Source: CALODL01 sp942492115
GTDB lineage: Bacteria; Planctomycetota; Phycisphaerae; UBA1845; CAIVHJ01
Assembly (NCBI GenBank): GCA_942492115.1
Contig: CALODL010000027.1
Location: 186,001-250,000 of the forward strand
Direction of reading: 5' to 3'
DNA: 64,000 nt
Position 1 is the first letter of the stretch. Each line of letters opens with the position of its first letter. The translations under genes and the position numbers were made by a program. A model generated the notes under the pieces. It was not told the origin of the DNA, did not search any database, and saw only the letters and a list, made by a program, of their open reading frames with translations. This document shows positions 45,209 to 54,089 of the stretch, piece by piece.

Positions 45209-45958
45209 ATGAACAAAAGTCTCGTATGTATGCCCGTTGCCGTGCTGATGATCGCAGTCGCTCCCACGTTTGCTGGTGTCGCCGCGCAGATGTGGAAATG
45301 CGAATTGGGCGAAGACGCAACCGAGGCTCAGGTGATGGAGGGGGCTCGCAAGTGGCTCGCGGCAGCAAAGACGGTGCAGGGCGGCAAGAATTTCGAGGCC
45401 TTCGTGTACCATCCGGTTGCGGTCAATTTCCCCGACAACAGCGACTTGATGTTCGTGGTCATCGCTCCGTCCTTCAAAGAGTGGGGCGAATTCTGGGATG
45501 CCTATCCTGATTCTCCGGCCGCAGAGGTCGAGGAGGAAACCGACAAGTTCATCATTTGTCCGGACAGCGTCGTGTGGGAGGCCACCACAGTGGAACCCAA
45601 GAAGGAAACGAAAGGGGCTGCTGCATCCTCTGCTCACAAGGCCACACAGATGTGGAGATGTGAACTGGAAGACGAGGCTACCGAGGAGCAGGTGATGGAA
45701 GGGGCACAGGAGTGGCTCACGGCAGCCAGGACGGTGCCGGGCGGCAAGAACCTAGAAGCCTACGTGTACCACCCGGTCGCCGTCAATGCCACCGGGCAGA
45801 TTGACCTGGTCTTCATCATCACTGCGCCGACGTTCAAGGAGTGGGGCGAATTCTGGGATGCCTACCCCGGTTCCGCGGCTGCGGCAGTCGAAGCGAAGAC
45901 TGATAAGTTCGTCATTTGTCCGGACAGCGCATTGTGGGAAGTCACCAAAGTAGAATAG
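45209..45958 (+). CDS. Secreted protein made of two duplicated domains, unknown function
   Basis: The start at 45209 has AAAGGA 8 bases upstream and a clear signal peptide (residues 1-24). The rest is two copies of a domain of about 105 residues joined by a Lys/Ala-rich linker. Each copy runs QMW(K/R)CEL...QVMEGA...KEWGEFWDAYP...DKF(I/V)ICPDS. The copies are alike throughout, indicating a recent internal duplication. No family was recognised. It lies 100 bases upstream of the amidinotransferase gene and could be part of the same transcript, possibly as a secreted product or product-binding protein of the locus; that is inference. Confidence 0.75.
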   Translation: MNKSLVCMPVAVLMIAVAPTFAGVAAQMWKCELGEDATEAQVMEGARKWLAAAKTVQGGKNFEAFVYHPVAVNFPDNSDLMFVVIAPSFKEWGEFWDAYPDSPAAEVEEETDKFIICPDSVVWEATTVEPKKETKGAAASSAHKATQMWRCELEDEATEEQVMEGAQEWLTAARTVPGGKNLEAYVYHPVAVNATGQIDLVFIITAPTFKEWGEFWDAYPGSAAAAVEAKTDKFVICPDSALWEVTKVE

Positions 45959-46058
45959 CTGCCCGGCGTATGGCCCGCGGTGATGGTCGTCATGTTGTGT
46001 TGCGTAGGATCGCCGGTTCGGGAACACGGATTGGTCTTTGGGAGATACCTGCTCAAGT

Positions 46059-47108
46059 ATGTCAACCGTAAGTAGTTGGAATGAGTGGGATCCGCTCGAA
46101 GAGGTCATTGTCGGCAATCCGCTCAATGCTCGTTTTCCCACGCCGGACTCGAGCACGCGGTTGGCGGAATTCAATGATCGTGATGTGGCCCAGATACCGC
46201 GCGGTCCGTTTCCGCAGCAGGTCATAGACGAGACAGAGGAAGACCTGAATGAGTTCGTTCGGGTTCTGGAAGAGCTCCAGATTACCGTCAAACGCCCCGA
46301 CACATGGGCACACGACGCCGAGTTCTCGACAATTCACTGGACTGCCAGCGGATACTATAATTACTGTCCGCGCGACATCATGTTGGTTGTCGGTGATCAC
46401 ATCATCGAAGCGCCTGTCGTGATCCGCAGCCGCTCCCAGGAATCGTTCAGTTATCGCGCGCTGATGATGGACTACATGCGATCAGGCGCCAAGTGGTATA
46501 GCGCGCCAAGGCCTATGCTGCTGGATTCGCTCTTTGATGTTGACTTGGATAAACCCACGCCCCGTAACGATGAGCCGGCCTTCGATGCTGCAAACGTATT
46601 ACGCTTCGGCAAGGATCTCATTTACCTCGTCAGCGCTACCGGCAACGAAGTTGGCGGGCAATGGTTGCAATCGATCCTGGGCGACGAACTGCGCGTCCAC
46701 TTTCTCAAGGATGCATACTATGGCAGCCATATCGATTCGACCTTGGTGGCCCTACGTCCGGGTCTGGTCCTGTGCAATCCTGCACGGATCAACGATGAGT
46801 CTTTACCTGACATCTTGAGGCAATGGGACGTCATCTATAGCCCCCCTATGGAGAATGCCGGCAGATACGACGCCGAGTACCTGTCCAAGTGCATTGGTAG
46901 TGACTGGATCGACATGAATGTGTTCAGCATTAATCCAAGCCTGGCCGTGGTCGATCGGGATCAGGTGGCGTTGATCAAGCTCCTTGAAACGAACGGCGTT
47001 GATGTCATCCCATTGAAGTTGCGGCACTCGAAGATGCTGGGCGGTGGATTCCATTGCATTACATTGGACATCCGAAGAACAGGGAGCCTTGAGCGCTACT
47101 TTGATTGA
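46059..47108 (+). CDS. Amidinotransferase of the AGAT / SxtG type
   Basis: The 349-residue product (start 46059; a TTG at 46038 is possible) opens SSWNEWDPLEEVIVG, the family start, and ends with GGGFHCITLDIRRTGSLERYFD in part, which mirrors the human glycine amidinotransferase end GGGFHCWTCDVRRRG. The catalytic Cys is residue 333 and the family His is in YGSHIDST. Such enzymes move the amidino group from arginine to an amine acceptor through a Cys adduct; SxtG and CyrA do this in saxitoxin and cylindrospermopsin synthesis. The acceptor cannot be read from sequence. It is 33 bases upstream of the NRPS gene, which suggests it makes or modifies a building block. Confidence 0.92.
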   Translation: MSTVSSWNEWDPLEEVIVGNPLNARFPTPDSSTRLAEFNDRDVAQIPRGPFPQQVIDETEEDLNEFVRVLEELQITVKRPDTWAHDAEFSTIHWTASGYYNYCPRDIMLVVGDHIIEAPVVIRSRSQESFSYRALMMDYMRSGAKWYSAPRPMLLDSLFDVDLDKPTPRNDEPAFDAANVLRFGKDLIYLVSATGNEVGGQWLQSILGDELRVHFLKDAYYGSHIDSTLVALRPGLVLCNPARINDESLPDILRQWDVIYSPPMENAGRYDAEYLSKCIGSDWIDMNVFSINPSLAVVDRDQVALIKLLETNGVDVIPLKLRHSKMLGGGFHCITLDIRRTGSLERYFD

Positions 47109-47141
47109 GCCTGGATTCTGCTCCGAAAGTAGGGTCGTGCA

Positions 47142-50100
47142 GTGATGTACCTAACGGCCTTTTCGGCGGTGGTCTTCGCCCTGACCTTCGTCGCATGGCG
47201 GCGATATCTGAGGGCCGCTACGGAGGAGCCGCTCGGAGAGGTGGATGCCTGTCCGTACAGCCTGACGGATGTCTTTGGTGATGATTACCTGATCAGTGCC
47301 TCGCATCAGGAGGGCATCCAGTGGCTCACCGAGGTGTTCAGCCGTTCAGCGCGCAAGTTTCCCGATTTCACGGCCCTGCAGATCCCACACACTGGAGAGT
47401 CCCTGACGTTCGCTCAGCTCGATGCGCACGCCGAGCGCATCGCCGCGGCCGTGGCCCCTTTTCTTACGGGTCCCGACCAGGTGGTTGCGTTGGCCATGTC
47501 GCAAGACAGCTGGCACATCGTTGCCGCCCATCTTGGTGTTCTCAAGGCTGGTGGTACGTTGATGTTCCTCGACGTGTCCTTGCCTGATGCCCTTGTTGCA
47601 CACATGCTCGACGACGCGCGGCCCGTCGTCGTGCTCACCCGGGGGCAGGCCGACTACCGCAGCGTTGCGACCGTGGACGTCCTGGCTTTGCCGGACAGCG
47701 CACCACCTCGAGAGCCGCCCGCGTGGTTGGATGATCCCGCGCAGCGGCTCGCAGCCATTTTCTATACCAGCGGTACGACCGGGCGACCCAAGGGGGTTGA
47801 GTGCCCGCATGCGGGTTATGTAAATCTTGCCCTGAGTTACGCCGATTACTTCGATCTCATTCCAGGGATGGACGCCACATCGTTGACCTCATCGTTGGGT
47901 TACGATGGCAGCATCTCAGAGATGTACAGTGCCTGGGTGTCGGGCTGCGCCGTGGTCATGCTGACCCCGGATCAAGTCAGGTCTGGTCCGGATCTCATCG
48001 CCATTCTTCGCGACGCCGAGGTGACGGTACTGTTTTGTCCGCCGGTACTGCTTACGACTCTCACCGCGACGCCCGAGGTCGATCTGCCCTATCCGCTGTG
48101 CCGCTACGTCGTTCCGGCAGGTGAGGCCTTCCCCAGTGCGCTCGTCGAGCCCTGGACGCGCGGCCGGCGTCAGATCATCAACACTTATGGCCCAACGGAA
48201 GCGAGCACCGATACGAGCCGGCAGAGTCTGCGGCCGGGCGAGACCGTCACCATCGGCTCGCCGTTCGCCAACGTCATGTATGTCATCCTTGAGGTTGACC
48301 AGCTCACGCCGCTACCCCATGGAGCCGTCGGAGAGCTCTGCATAGGCGGAGTCCACCTGGCGCGCGGCTACCGCAACCTGCCGGAGCTCACCGCTCAGAA
48401 GTTCATTACGCATCCGCAGTTCGGCCGCTTGTACCGCACTGGCGACAAGTGCAGAATCGACCCCCGGTCGCAGCGCGTGGAGTTCATCGGCCGGACCGAC
48501 ACGCAGCTCAAAGTGCGCGGACACCGCGTCGAGCCTCATGCCGTTGAGGACATCCTTCAGTCACAGTTCAGCGAGATCGAGACAGCCGTGCTGGACTACC
48601 AGAATGGCGCGCTGGTTGCCTTTGTCGTCGCTCCCACGGTCTCGAGTGAAGAGGTGTCGCGCGTCGCTCCAGCGCCGGCGGAGTGGGCGGCCCGGGTCAC
48701 GGCCCGACTTGCTCAGCAGCTCCCGGCGCCAGCGGTGCCAACCAGGATCGTCCTGGTCGATACGTTCACTATGAAACCGGTGTCGGGGAAGATCGACCGG
48801 AAGCAATTGCCAGACCTGAGGCGCGTGTCGCACAGCACCGTCCCGGAGGCCGCGGACGGCGGTCCGGCTGAGCCAACGAGCGGGCAGCGCGACGTCGACG
48901 AGAGCATCACGAGTTCTGACGCAGATCCGGCGATCTCCCCTGAGGACCAGGACGTGCTCGAGATCTGCAGGACCGTTTTGGGAACTGCTCTGGGATTGGA
49001 CGATGATTTCACTGCAGCAGGCGGGCACTCGATCGCCATAGCACATCTGGCTCAGCGATTGCAATCCGCGGGCTGGGGGGTCACGGTCCGGGACCTGCTG
49101 ACTGAGGTCAATACGCCGCGACGAGTGGGCCAGTGTCCCCGAAGGCTCCAGCCGGTCGCGGAGATCCCGCAGTTGCCGAAGAGTCTGCACGCGTGCAGCA
49201 CGACAAGCGATGAACCTGGCGCTCAGCTCCTATCTGTCGGGCACTTCACCATACGACAGGTCCTCTTCGCATGTCTGTTTTATTCGCCGGCCGTGGTGAT
49301 CTTGATCGGCGGATTCCGAGCGGTCGAGGTCGGGACATTTTTTGCGACGGCCAGCCTTGGGGAATTCATCATCTGGGCGATCGTTCTCTACGTCGTGGGT
49401 GTCGATCTGCCTTTTGCCATTCTATTGTGGGTCATGCTGCTCAAGCGGTGCATGGGCGGACATGTTCGTAAGAACAACGTCACGCCAGGCGTGTACCCAA
49501 AGTGGAGCAAGATGCACCTGCGCATCTGGTGCATCGGGCGAATGGAGAACACGGTCCTTCTGTCCATGCGCACAATGTATCGCAGCGCTCCGTTGATGGC
49601 GTTCGTGTTGCGGCAGCTGGGCGCAACAGTCGGCCGCAACCTGCAGTGTGCACACAATGCACATCTGTCCGGACCGCTAGACCTTCTCACGATAGGGGAC
49701 AGTGTCGCAATTCAGACTGGAGCGTATGTTCAGACTGCGATGTGGGCGGGACAGCACATATGCGTCGGTCCAGTTCGTCTCGAGAGCGAATGCAAGATCG
49801 GGATGCGGGCTGCCGTGTCCAGTCATGTGACGGTTGGCCGCGGCGCGTGGATTACGCCTTTCTCTCCGATCCATAGCGACGTGGAATCACAGGAGATGTG
49901 GGAAGGCGCTCCCGCACGTTGCGTCGGCCGCGTCACGAGATTGAAGCGAACGGCCCACTTGGGCCGCTACACGCTTCCGATATGGGTGCTGGAGACCCTG
50001 AACATCCTCATGCAGACAGTGTTGTTCGTGGTGCTCAGGGTCGTGCCCGCTGCTGCGATCTTCTCGGTCGCGCGTGAACTCTTGCCCGTTGGAGACGCTG

Positions 50101-51437
50101 AGATAGGCAGCGCATACTTCGACGTAACACCCCTGTTCGACGTCGTCTGGCAACTCGCCATCTACGGGTTCCTGACCACTTGGGCCAGTATCGTGGTGAC
50201 ATCGCTGCTCGTCTGCCTGTTCATTCGGTGGACAGCGACCGTGCCAGGGTTGTATCCCGCGCGTGGACTCAGCGGCGCCGTCCTCATGTGCCGAATGAAC
50301 ATGTTGAACTCGATACAGAACTGGTGGACTTGGACCATCATGGGGCAATACCTGCGTGCGCTCGCTGGCGTGCGCTTCCCACGAGTGGGTGGCTCTGAGT
50401 GCGACCTTATGTTCAACCTGGTTCCGGAACTGGCCAGCGCTGATTCCCAGGTGTTCTGGTCTCACGGCTGTTTCACGAACATGCTCGATTACGGCGCCGA
50501 GTACTTCACGCTGCGTTCGCTCAACATGCCACGGAATTTCTTCAGCAGTAACAACTGTGTGGCGGAGTACGGGCAGTTCCCAACCAGCTTCCTCCTGGGT
50601 GTGTCGACGCCAGGCAGCGACATCCAGTTCCGAAGACAGATGTGGTCGCGGCAGTCCGAACCGATCACGGTTGCGGGGAACCCGCCCGTGAGATTCGCGA
50701 GCACGTTACCAGAAGGGCATGAAGCCGGCAGTCTGCCGCATTTTCCCCTGTTCTTGACCCGGGTTGTGTTGAACGATCTGCTGAGCATTGGGATCTTGCG
50801 TATTGCCGACGGGCTGATCTTTACGATGGCGTACCTCTGCATGGTGCGACTGGGAGTGTATTGGGTCGCCGGCGTGGCGGGCGCGGTGGTACTGACCGAG
50901 GTCAGCCTGGTTCTATCGTGCGCCGCGCTCAAGAAATGTGTGGTCGGCGATGACTGGGGCTCCGATCACACCACGCCCTTCTGGTCCTGGAAGCATTTCG
51001 CTTACTTCTTCGCGCAGGACTGCTTCTTCGCCTGGTGCAGGAGGCCGCTCGGGATGTGTGCCGGGACGATCCTCTCGAACCCGATCCTGCGATTGATGGG
51101 TTGCCAGATTGGCCGCCGCACCATCGTGAATCAACCCATGCAATGCTCCGATTGGAACGCGGTCAGCTTCGGCGACGATTGCGTGATGGATGGCGTCCTT
51201 CAGCTTCACACTTTCGAGAACATGATTCTCCGGGTCAAACGGACCCACGTCCAAGATGGATGCTCGGTTGCCTGCGGCGCCACAGTGATGGGCGGTGCGG
51301 TGATCGAGAAGAACTCCACGATCATGCCCTTGTCTCTGGTTTTGAAGGAGATGAAACTGTTCACGGCGACCTACGAGGGGAGTCCCGCGGGGCCGGTCAG
51401 CGGATCGTGCGCCCCCAAAGGACACTGCGCGAAGTGA
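47142..51437 (+). CDS. Single-module NRPS of the poly-amino-acid-synthetase type (A-T-membrane repeats)
   Basis: The 1431-residue protein begins with a membrane helix, then an adenylation domain at about 58-560 with motifs IFYTSGTTGRPKGVE, NTYGPTEAS, YRTGDK, GRTDTQLKVRGHRVEPHAVE and PVSGKIDRKQLP. A carrier domain follows with GGHS, phosphopantetheine Ser630. From about residue 700 there are three repeats, each of two membrane helices plus a soluble domain; the first and third soluble domains are left-handed beta-helix, hexapeptide-like (VGRNLQCAH...ISGP, IGRRTIVNQ). The same plan defines epsilon-poly-lysine synthetase (Pls). There is no condensation domain of the classic HHxxxDG kind. The start is GTG 47142 or ATG 47145. 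Confidence 0.9.
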   Translation: MMYLTAFSAVVFALTFVAWRRYLRAATEEPLGEVDACPYSLTDVFGDDYLISASHQEGIQWLTEVFSRSARKFPDFTALQIPHTGESLTFAQLDAHAERIAAAVAPFLTGPDQVVALAMSQDSWHIVAAHLGVLKAGGTLMFLDVSLPDALVAHMLDDARPVVVLTRGQADYRSVATVDVLALPDSAPPREPPAWLDDPAQRLAAIFYTSGTTGRPKGVECPHAGYVNLALSYADYFDLIPGMDATSLTSSLGYDGSISEMYSAWVSGCAVVMLTPDQVRSGPDLIAILRDAEVTVLFCPPVLLTTLTATPEVDLPYPLCRYVVPAGEAFPSALVEPWTRGRRQIINTYGPTEASTDTSRQSLRPGETVTIGSPFANVMYVILEVDQLTPLPHGAVGELCIGGVHLARGYRNLPELTAQKFITHPQFGRLYRTGDKCRIDPRSQRVEFIGRTDTQLKVRGHRVEPHAVEDILQSQFSEIETAVLDYQNGALVAFVVAPTVSSEEVSRVAPAPAEWAARVTARLAQQLPAPAVPTRIVLVDTFTMKPVSGKIDRKQLPDLRRVSHSTVPEAADGGPAEPTSGQRDVDESITSSDADPAISPEDQDVLEICRTVLGTALGLDDDFTAAGGHSIAIAHLAQRLQSAGWGVTVRDLLTEVNTPRRVGQCPRRLQPVAEIPQLPKSLHACSTTSDEPGAQLLSVGHFTIRQVLFACLFYSPAVVILIGGFRAVEVGTFFATASLGEFIIWAIVLYVVGVDLPFAILLWVMLLKRCMGGHVRKNNVTPGVYPKWSKMHLRIWCIGRMENTVLLSMRTMYRSAPLMAFVLRQLGATVGRNLQCAHNAHLSGPLDLLTIGDSVAIQTGAYVQTAMWAGQHICVGPVRLESECKIGMRAAVSSHVTVGRGAWITPFSPIHSDVESQEMWEGAPARCVGRVTRLKRTAHLGRYTLPIWVLETLNILMQTVLFVVLRVVPAAAIFSVARELLPVGDAEIGSAYFDVTPLFDVVWQLAIYGFLTTWASIVVTSLLVCLFIRWTATVPGLYPARGLSGAVLMCRMNMLNSIQNWWTWTIMGQYLRALAGVRFPRVGGSECDLMFNLVPELASADSQVFWSHGCFTNMLDYGAEYFTLRSLNMPRNFFSSNNCVAEYGQFPTSFLLGVSTPGSDIQFRRQMWSRQSEPITVAGNPPVRFASTLPEGHEAGSLPHFPLFLTRVVLNDLLSIGILRIADGLIFTMAYLCMVRLGVYWVAGVAGAVVLTEVSLVLSCAALKKCVVGDDWGSDHTTPFWSWKHFAYFFAQDCFFAWCRRPLGMCAGTILSNPILRLMGCQIGRRTIVNQPMQCSDWNAVSFGDDCVMDGVLQLHTFENMILRVKRTHVQDGCSVACGATVMGGAVIEKNSTIMPLSLVLKEMKLFTATYEGSPAGPVSGSCAPKGHCAK

Positions 51438-51530
51438 AGCCTCGCGGGGCGCAAGGGGCATCCCTGGCCAGCTCCAGAGTCAGAAGACGAGAGAGCAATT
51501 CCGCTTTGCAGATTCTGCTGAAGGACCGAA

Positions 51531-52265
51531 ATGAAAGACAGGCTATCTCGAGATGATGCACACCTGTGGGTGGTGCGACCTGAGCGGATTACTGATCCTG
51601 AGCTCCTGCGGTCTTATGAAGCGTTGCTCACGAGAGACGAACAGGAAAAGCGGGATCGGTTGCAAAAGGCTGATGATCGCCATTACTGTCTGGTCACGCG
51701 AGCGCTGGTTCGTTGCGTCTTGTCGAGGTACGTGGACGTGGCTCCGGATCGCTGGCGCTTCGTCGTGGATCAACACGGGCGACCGGAGGTTTCCGAACCG
51801 CGACTGTCACTGCCATTGAGATTCAATCTGTCACACACCATGGGCCTGATCGTGTGCGGGGTCACCATCGATCGCGAGATCGGCGTCGATGTAGAAGAAC
51901 GGTCCAGCAGGGAACGCCTCGAGGCCGTTCAAGCTTACTTCTCACCCTTTGAGGTCGCCGCGCTCAGCATGTTGACCCAGCGGGACCAAGACCAGCGCAT
52001 GATCGAGTATTGGACTCTCAAGGAGTCCTACCTCAAGGCAAAAGGCACGGGGCTCGCAATTCCGCTGGCCCGCTTGTCGTTCAATCTTGACGATCCCAGC
52101 AGTATCCGCGTTTTCATCGACCCCCGCCTGGACGACGATCCGGATAGTTGGCAATTTGCGGTCCTCGACTACGATCCGGCATACACCATCGCCACGAGCA
52201 CCCGGAGACACAACGGTGTTGCCTCGAGCCTGAGAGTTCGCGAAATCGTTCCGCTGCGAGATTGA
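51531..52265 (+). CDS. Sfp-type 4'-phosphopantetheinyl transferase
   Basis: The 244-residue product has the two-half Sfp fold with the magnesium-binding motif IGVDVEE at about 117-123 and the second conserved block WTLKESYLKAKGTGL at about 166-180. The enzyme loads the carrier-domain Ser of the neighbouring NRPS with phosphopantetheine from CoA. AAGGA lies 5 bases before the ATG and the gene starts 93 bases after the NRPS stop, so it is part of the same operon. A dedicated Sfp gene beside a single-module synthetase strongly supports a working pathway. Confidence 0.92.
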   Translation: MKDRLSRDDAHLWVVRPERITDPELLRSYEALLTRDEQEKRDRLQKADDRHYCLVTRALVRCVLSRYVDVAPDRWRFVVDQHGRPEVSEPRLSLPLRFNLSHTMGLIVCGVTIDREIGVDVEERSSRERLEAVQAYFSPFEVAALSMLTQRDQDQRMIEYWTLKESYLKAKGTGLAIPLARLSFNLDDPSSIRVFIDPRLDDDPDSWQFAVLDYDPAYTIATSTRRHNGVASSLRVREIVPLRD

Positions 52266-52557
52266 TCGGCGCAGGCTGTGGTCGAGATGTTGGATCAGAT
52301 CGTTCCTCAGGCCGCTGGCGAAACCACGGGCGGAGGTGCGCGGATGAACTGATGCGGTACATTGACCACAGTGGGATGGTATCATCCAAGTACGTCAAGT
52401 GTGGAGGTCGGAAAGCCCGCCATGGGCCGTGCCCGCTCGGCACTCGAGCCCCGGGGTGATGTCGAGCCTGATGGTCATCACGCTCGGGATCCATGGTCGG
52501 TAGCAATCAGCGTGATCTTTGCGAAGCGTCGGTATTCATGTGATGATCGAGGGTGAG

Positions 52558-52983
52558 ATGTCCGAAGCACGAGGAACCGATTTTGCATTCAGTGAAGCAC
52601 ACTACGACATGTTTCCCGAGCTGCGCTACTTCGTGAACGGGGAGGCGCCGATCGAAGACCTGCAGATTTACCTCCGCTTTCAATCAGGATGGCCCACGGT
52701 CGCCGTGGTCGTCTTCAGCGTCGTCTCGGCGTATCCGGTATTCCACTTATTCGACTCCGTTCTCGGGTTCAGTCGCGGCTATGCCGTGGGCGGTGTCATT
52801 GTTGTCAATCTGTTCGTGTCCTGGCTGTTGTTGAGCCTGATATGCCCCAAGATTCAGCAGCGCCAGATTCGCGCCGCCCTGCGCGCTCGACTTCTTGATC
52901 TGGGCATCCCCACATGCCGCAACTGTGCCTACGACATGCGTGGTTCGCCTGAGAGCTGTCCGGAATGTGGGATGTTGGCCTAG
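52558..52983 (+). CDS. Membrane protein with C-terminal zinc ribbon
   Basis: The start at 52558 is preferred because GAGGG lies 4-5 bases upstream; an ATG at 52543 is possible. The 141-residue product has two membrane helices (about 47-70 and 80-100), a basic linker (QIRAALRARLLDLG), and a zinc ribbon CRNCAYDMRGSPESCPECG with four Cys. This four-Cys plan, with YDMRG between the pairs, is widespread in planctomycetes and of unknown function. It is on the same strand as the NRPS locus but 292 bases further on, so membership of that operon is doubtful. Confidence 0.7.
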   Translation: MSEARGTDFAFSEAHYDMFPELRYFVNGEAPIEDLQIYLRFQSGWPTVAVVVFSVVSAYPVFHLFDSVLGFSRGYAVGGVIVVNLFVSWLLLSLICPKIQQRQIRAALRARLLDLGIPTCRNCAYDMRGSPESCPECGMLA

Positions 52984-53082
52984 GACACGCGATAGTATCC
53001 CGGGCGCCATGTTGTACCGCCAGCATCACACCGACACGTCCAGGTGCTTGTGGGATTCAGCGCGTATCACGCAAATACGGTC

Positions 53083-53108
53083 ACCTGCCCGTCCGATGAC
53101 GGGCAGGT
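53083..53108. terminator. Perfect inverted repeat between convergent genes
   Basis: ACCTGCCCGTC and GACGGGCAGGT form an 11-bp perfect stem with a 4-base loop (CGAT). It lies between the zinc-ribbon gene and the Hsp20 operon, whose stop codons face it from both sides, so it is well placed as a bidirectional terminator. No U-rich run follows on either side. Confidence 0.6.
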
Positions 53109-53120
53109 CATCATGCACGA

Positions 53121-53609
53121 CTAACGCGACATGACTGGAATGCGCCTGGGCTTGGAAGCCTGCAGTTTTGCAAGCTCAATCGTGAGGACGCCATTGGCGC
53201 CTTCTGCGGTCACATGGTCGCGATCCACTTCGGTAGGGAGGCTGATGTGCCGCTTGAAACTGCCATAGTAGTTTTCGGTATAGGCACGATTGCCGTCCTG
53301 ACCCTCGCGCGACTCCTCCTTCGTTCCAGAAAGGGTGAGTGTGCGTCCCGTGATGGTTACCTGGACATCATCGGGGGACACGCCCGGAATCTCCGCGCGC
53401 ACCTTGATATGCGTGTCCGTTTCGCGAACATCGATGGTCGGGGACCACTCGCCCATAGATCGCATCCACGTCGCTGTGGGGTCGCCGTAGCGGCTCAGGA
53501 AGCTGTCGATCGTATGATCCATCTGAGTTCGGAACTCGCTCAGGCGATCCGAGGGCGACATCAGGCCTTCGTCGCTGCCGTTCTTTTTTCTCCATGGAAT
53601 GATTTTCAT
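53121..53609 (-). CDS. Hsp20-family small heat-shock protein
   Basis: The 162-residue product has an N-terminal variable region and an alpha-crystallin domain at about 58-155 (WSPTIDVRETDTHIKVRAEIPGVSPDDVQVTI in part, ending GVLTIELAKL). Hsp20 proteins hold unfolded protein until other chaperones refold it. The ATG at 53609 is preferred: GGAGGT lies 6 bases upstream, whereas the adjacent ATG at 53612 has only 3. It is the last of three Hsp20 genes in one direction. Confidence 0.92.
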   Translation of the reverse strand: MKIIPWRKKNGSDEGLMSPSDRLSEFRTQMDHTIDSFLSRYGDPTATWMRSMGEWSPTIDVRETDTHIKVRAEIPGVSPDDVQVTITGRTLTLSGTKEESREGQDGNRAYTENYYGSFKRHISLPTEVDRDHVTAEGANGVLTIELAKLQASKPRRIPVMSR

Positions 53610-53642
53610 CATTAACCTCCATTCGTGGCAGACCGTCCGACT

Positions 53643-54044
53643 CTATTTCTGCTTGACCTCGATTCGACGGGCTCTGGCGGCATCAGATTTTGGCAGGTGT
53701 ACAGTCAGGACACCGTCGCCGTAATCCGCGCCGATGCAGCTGCTGTCGATGGCCTCGCCGATTTGAAATGTTCTATAGAAGTCGCCAACGCCATATTCGT
53801 GCAGCAGATACTCAGTGCGCTCCTGTTGCCGCTCGGTCACGCGTCCCTGAATGGTCAACATGCCGTTTTCAAAACGCACATCGATCCCGCTACGATCTGC
53901 TCCTGGCATGTCGATCAGTATCGTCAGGTCGTTGTCCGATTCAATGATGTCCACGTGCGGTCTGTAGTGCCAACCACTGCGGGTCTCCTCGGGGCGGACC
54001 GCCTCAGTACCGGATTTCTGTTGAATTGAAGTGTCTTGAGCCAT
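53643..54044 (-). CDS. Hsp20-family small heat-shock protein
   Basis: The 133-residue product has the alpha-crystallin domain at about 28-125 (YRPHVDIIESDNDLTILIDMPGAD in part, GVLTVHLPKSDAARARRIEVK). AAAGGAG lies about 9 bases upstream of the ATG. It sits in the middle of the three-gene Hsp20 operon, 33 bases from the first-position neighbour and 45 from the third-position one, as expected for one transcript. Short length and a compact N-terminus suggest it forms smaller oligomers than its neighbours. Confidence 0.92.
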   Translation of the reverse strand: MAQDTSIQQKSGTEAVRPEETRSGWHYRPHVDIIESDNDLTILIDMPGADRSGIDVRFENGMLTIQGRVTERQQERTEYLLHEYGVGDFYRTFQIGEAIDSSCIGADYGDGVLTVHLPKSDAARARRIEVKQK

Positions 54045-54089
54045 TTGTGAACTCCTTTATCAAACCAAACCTGCAGCACACAAGAACAG

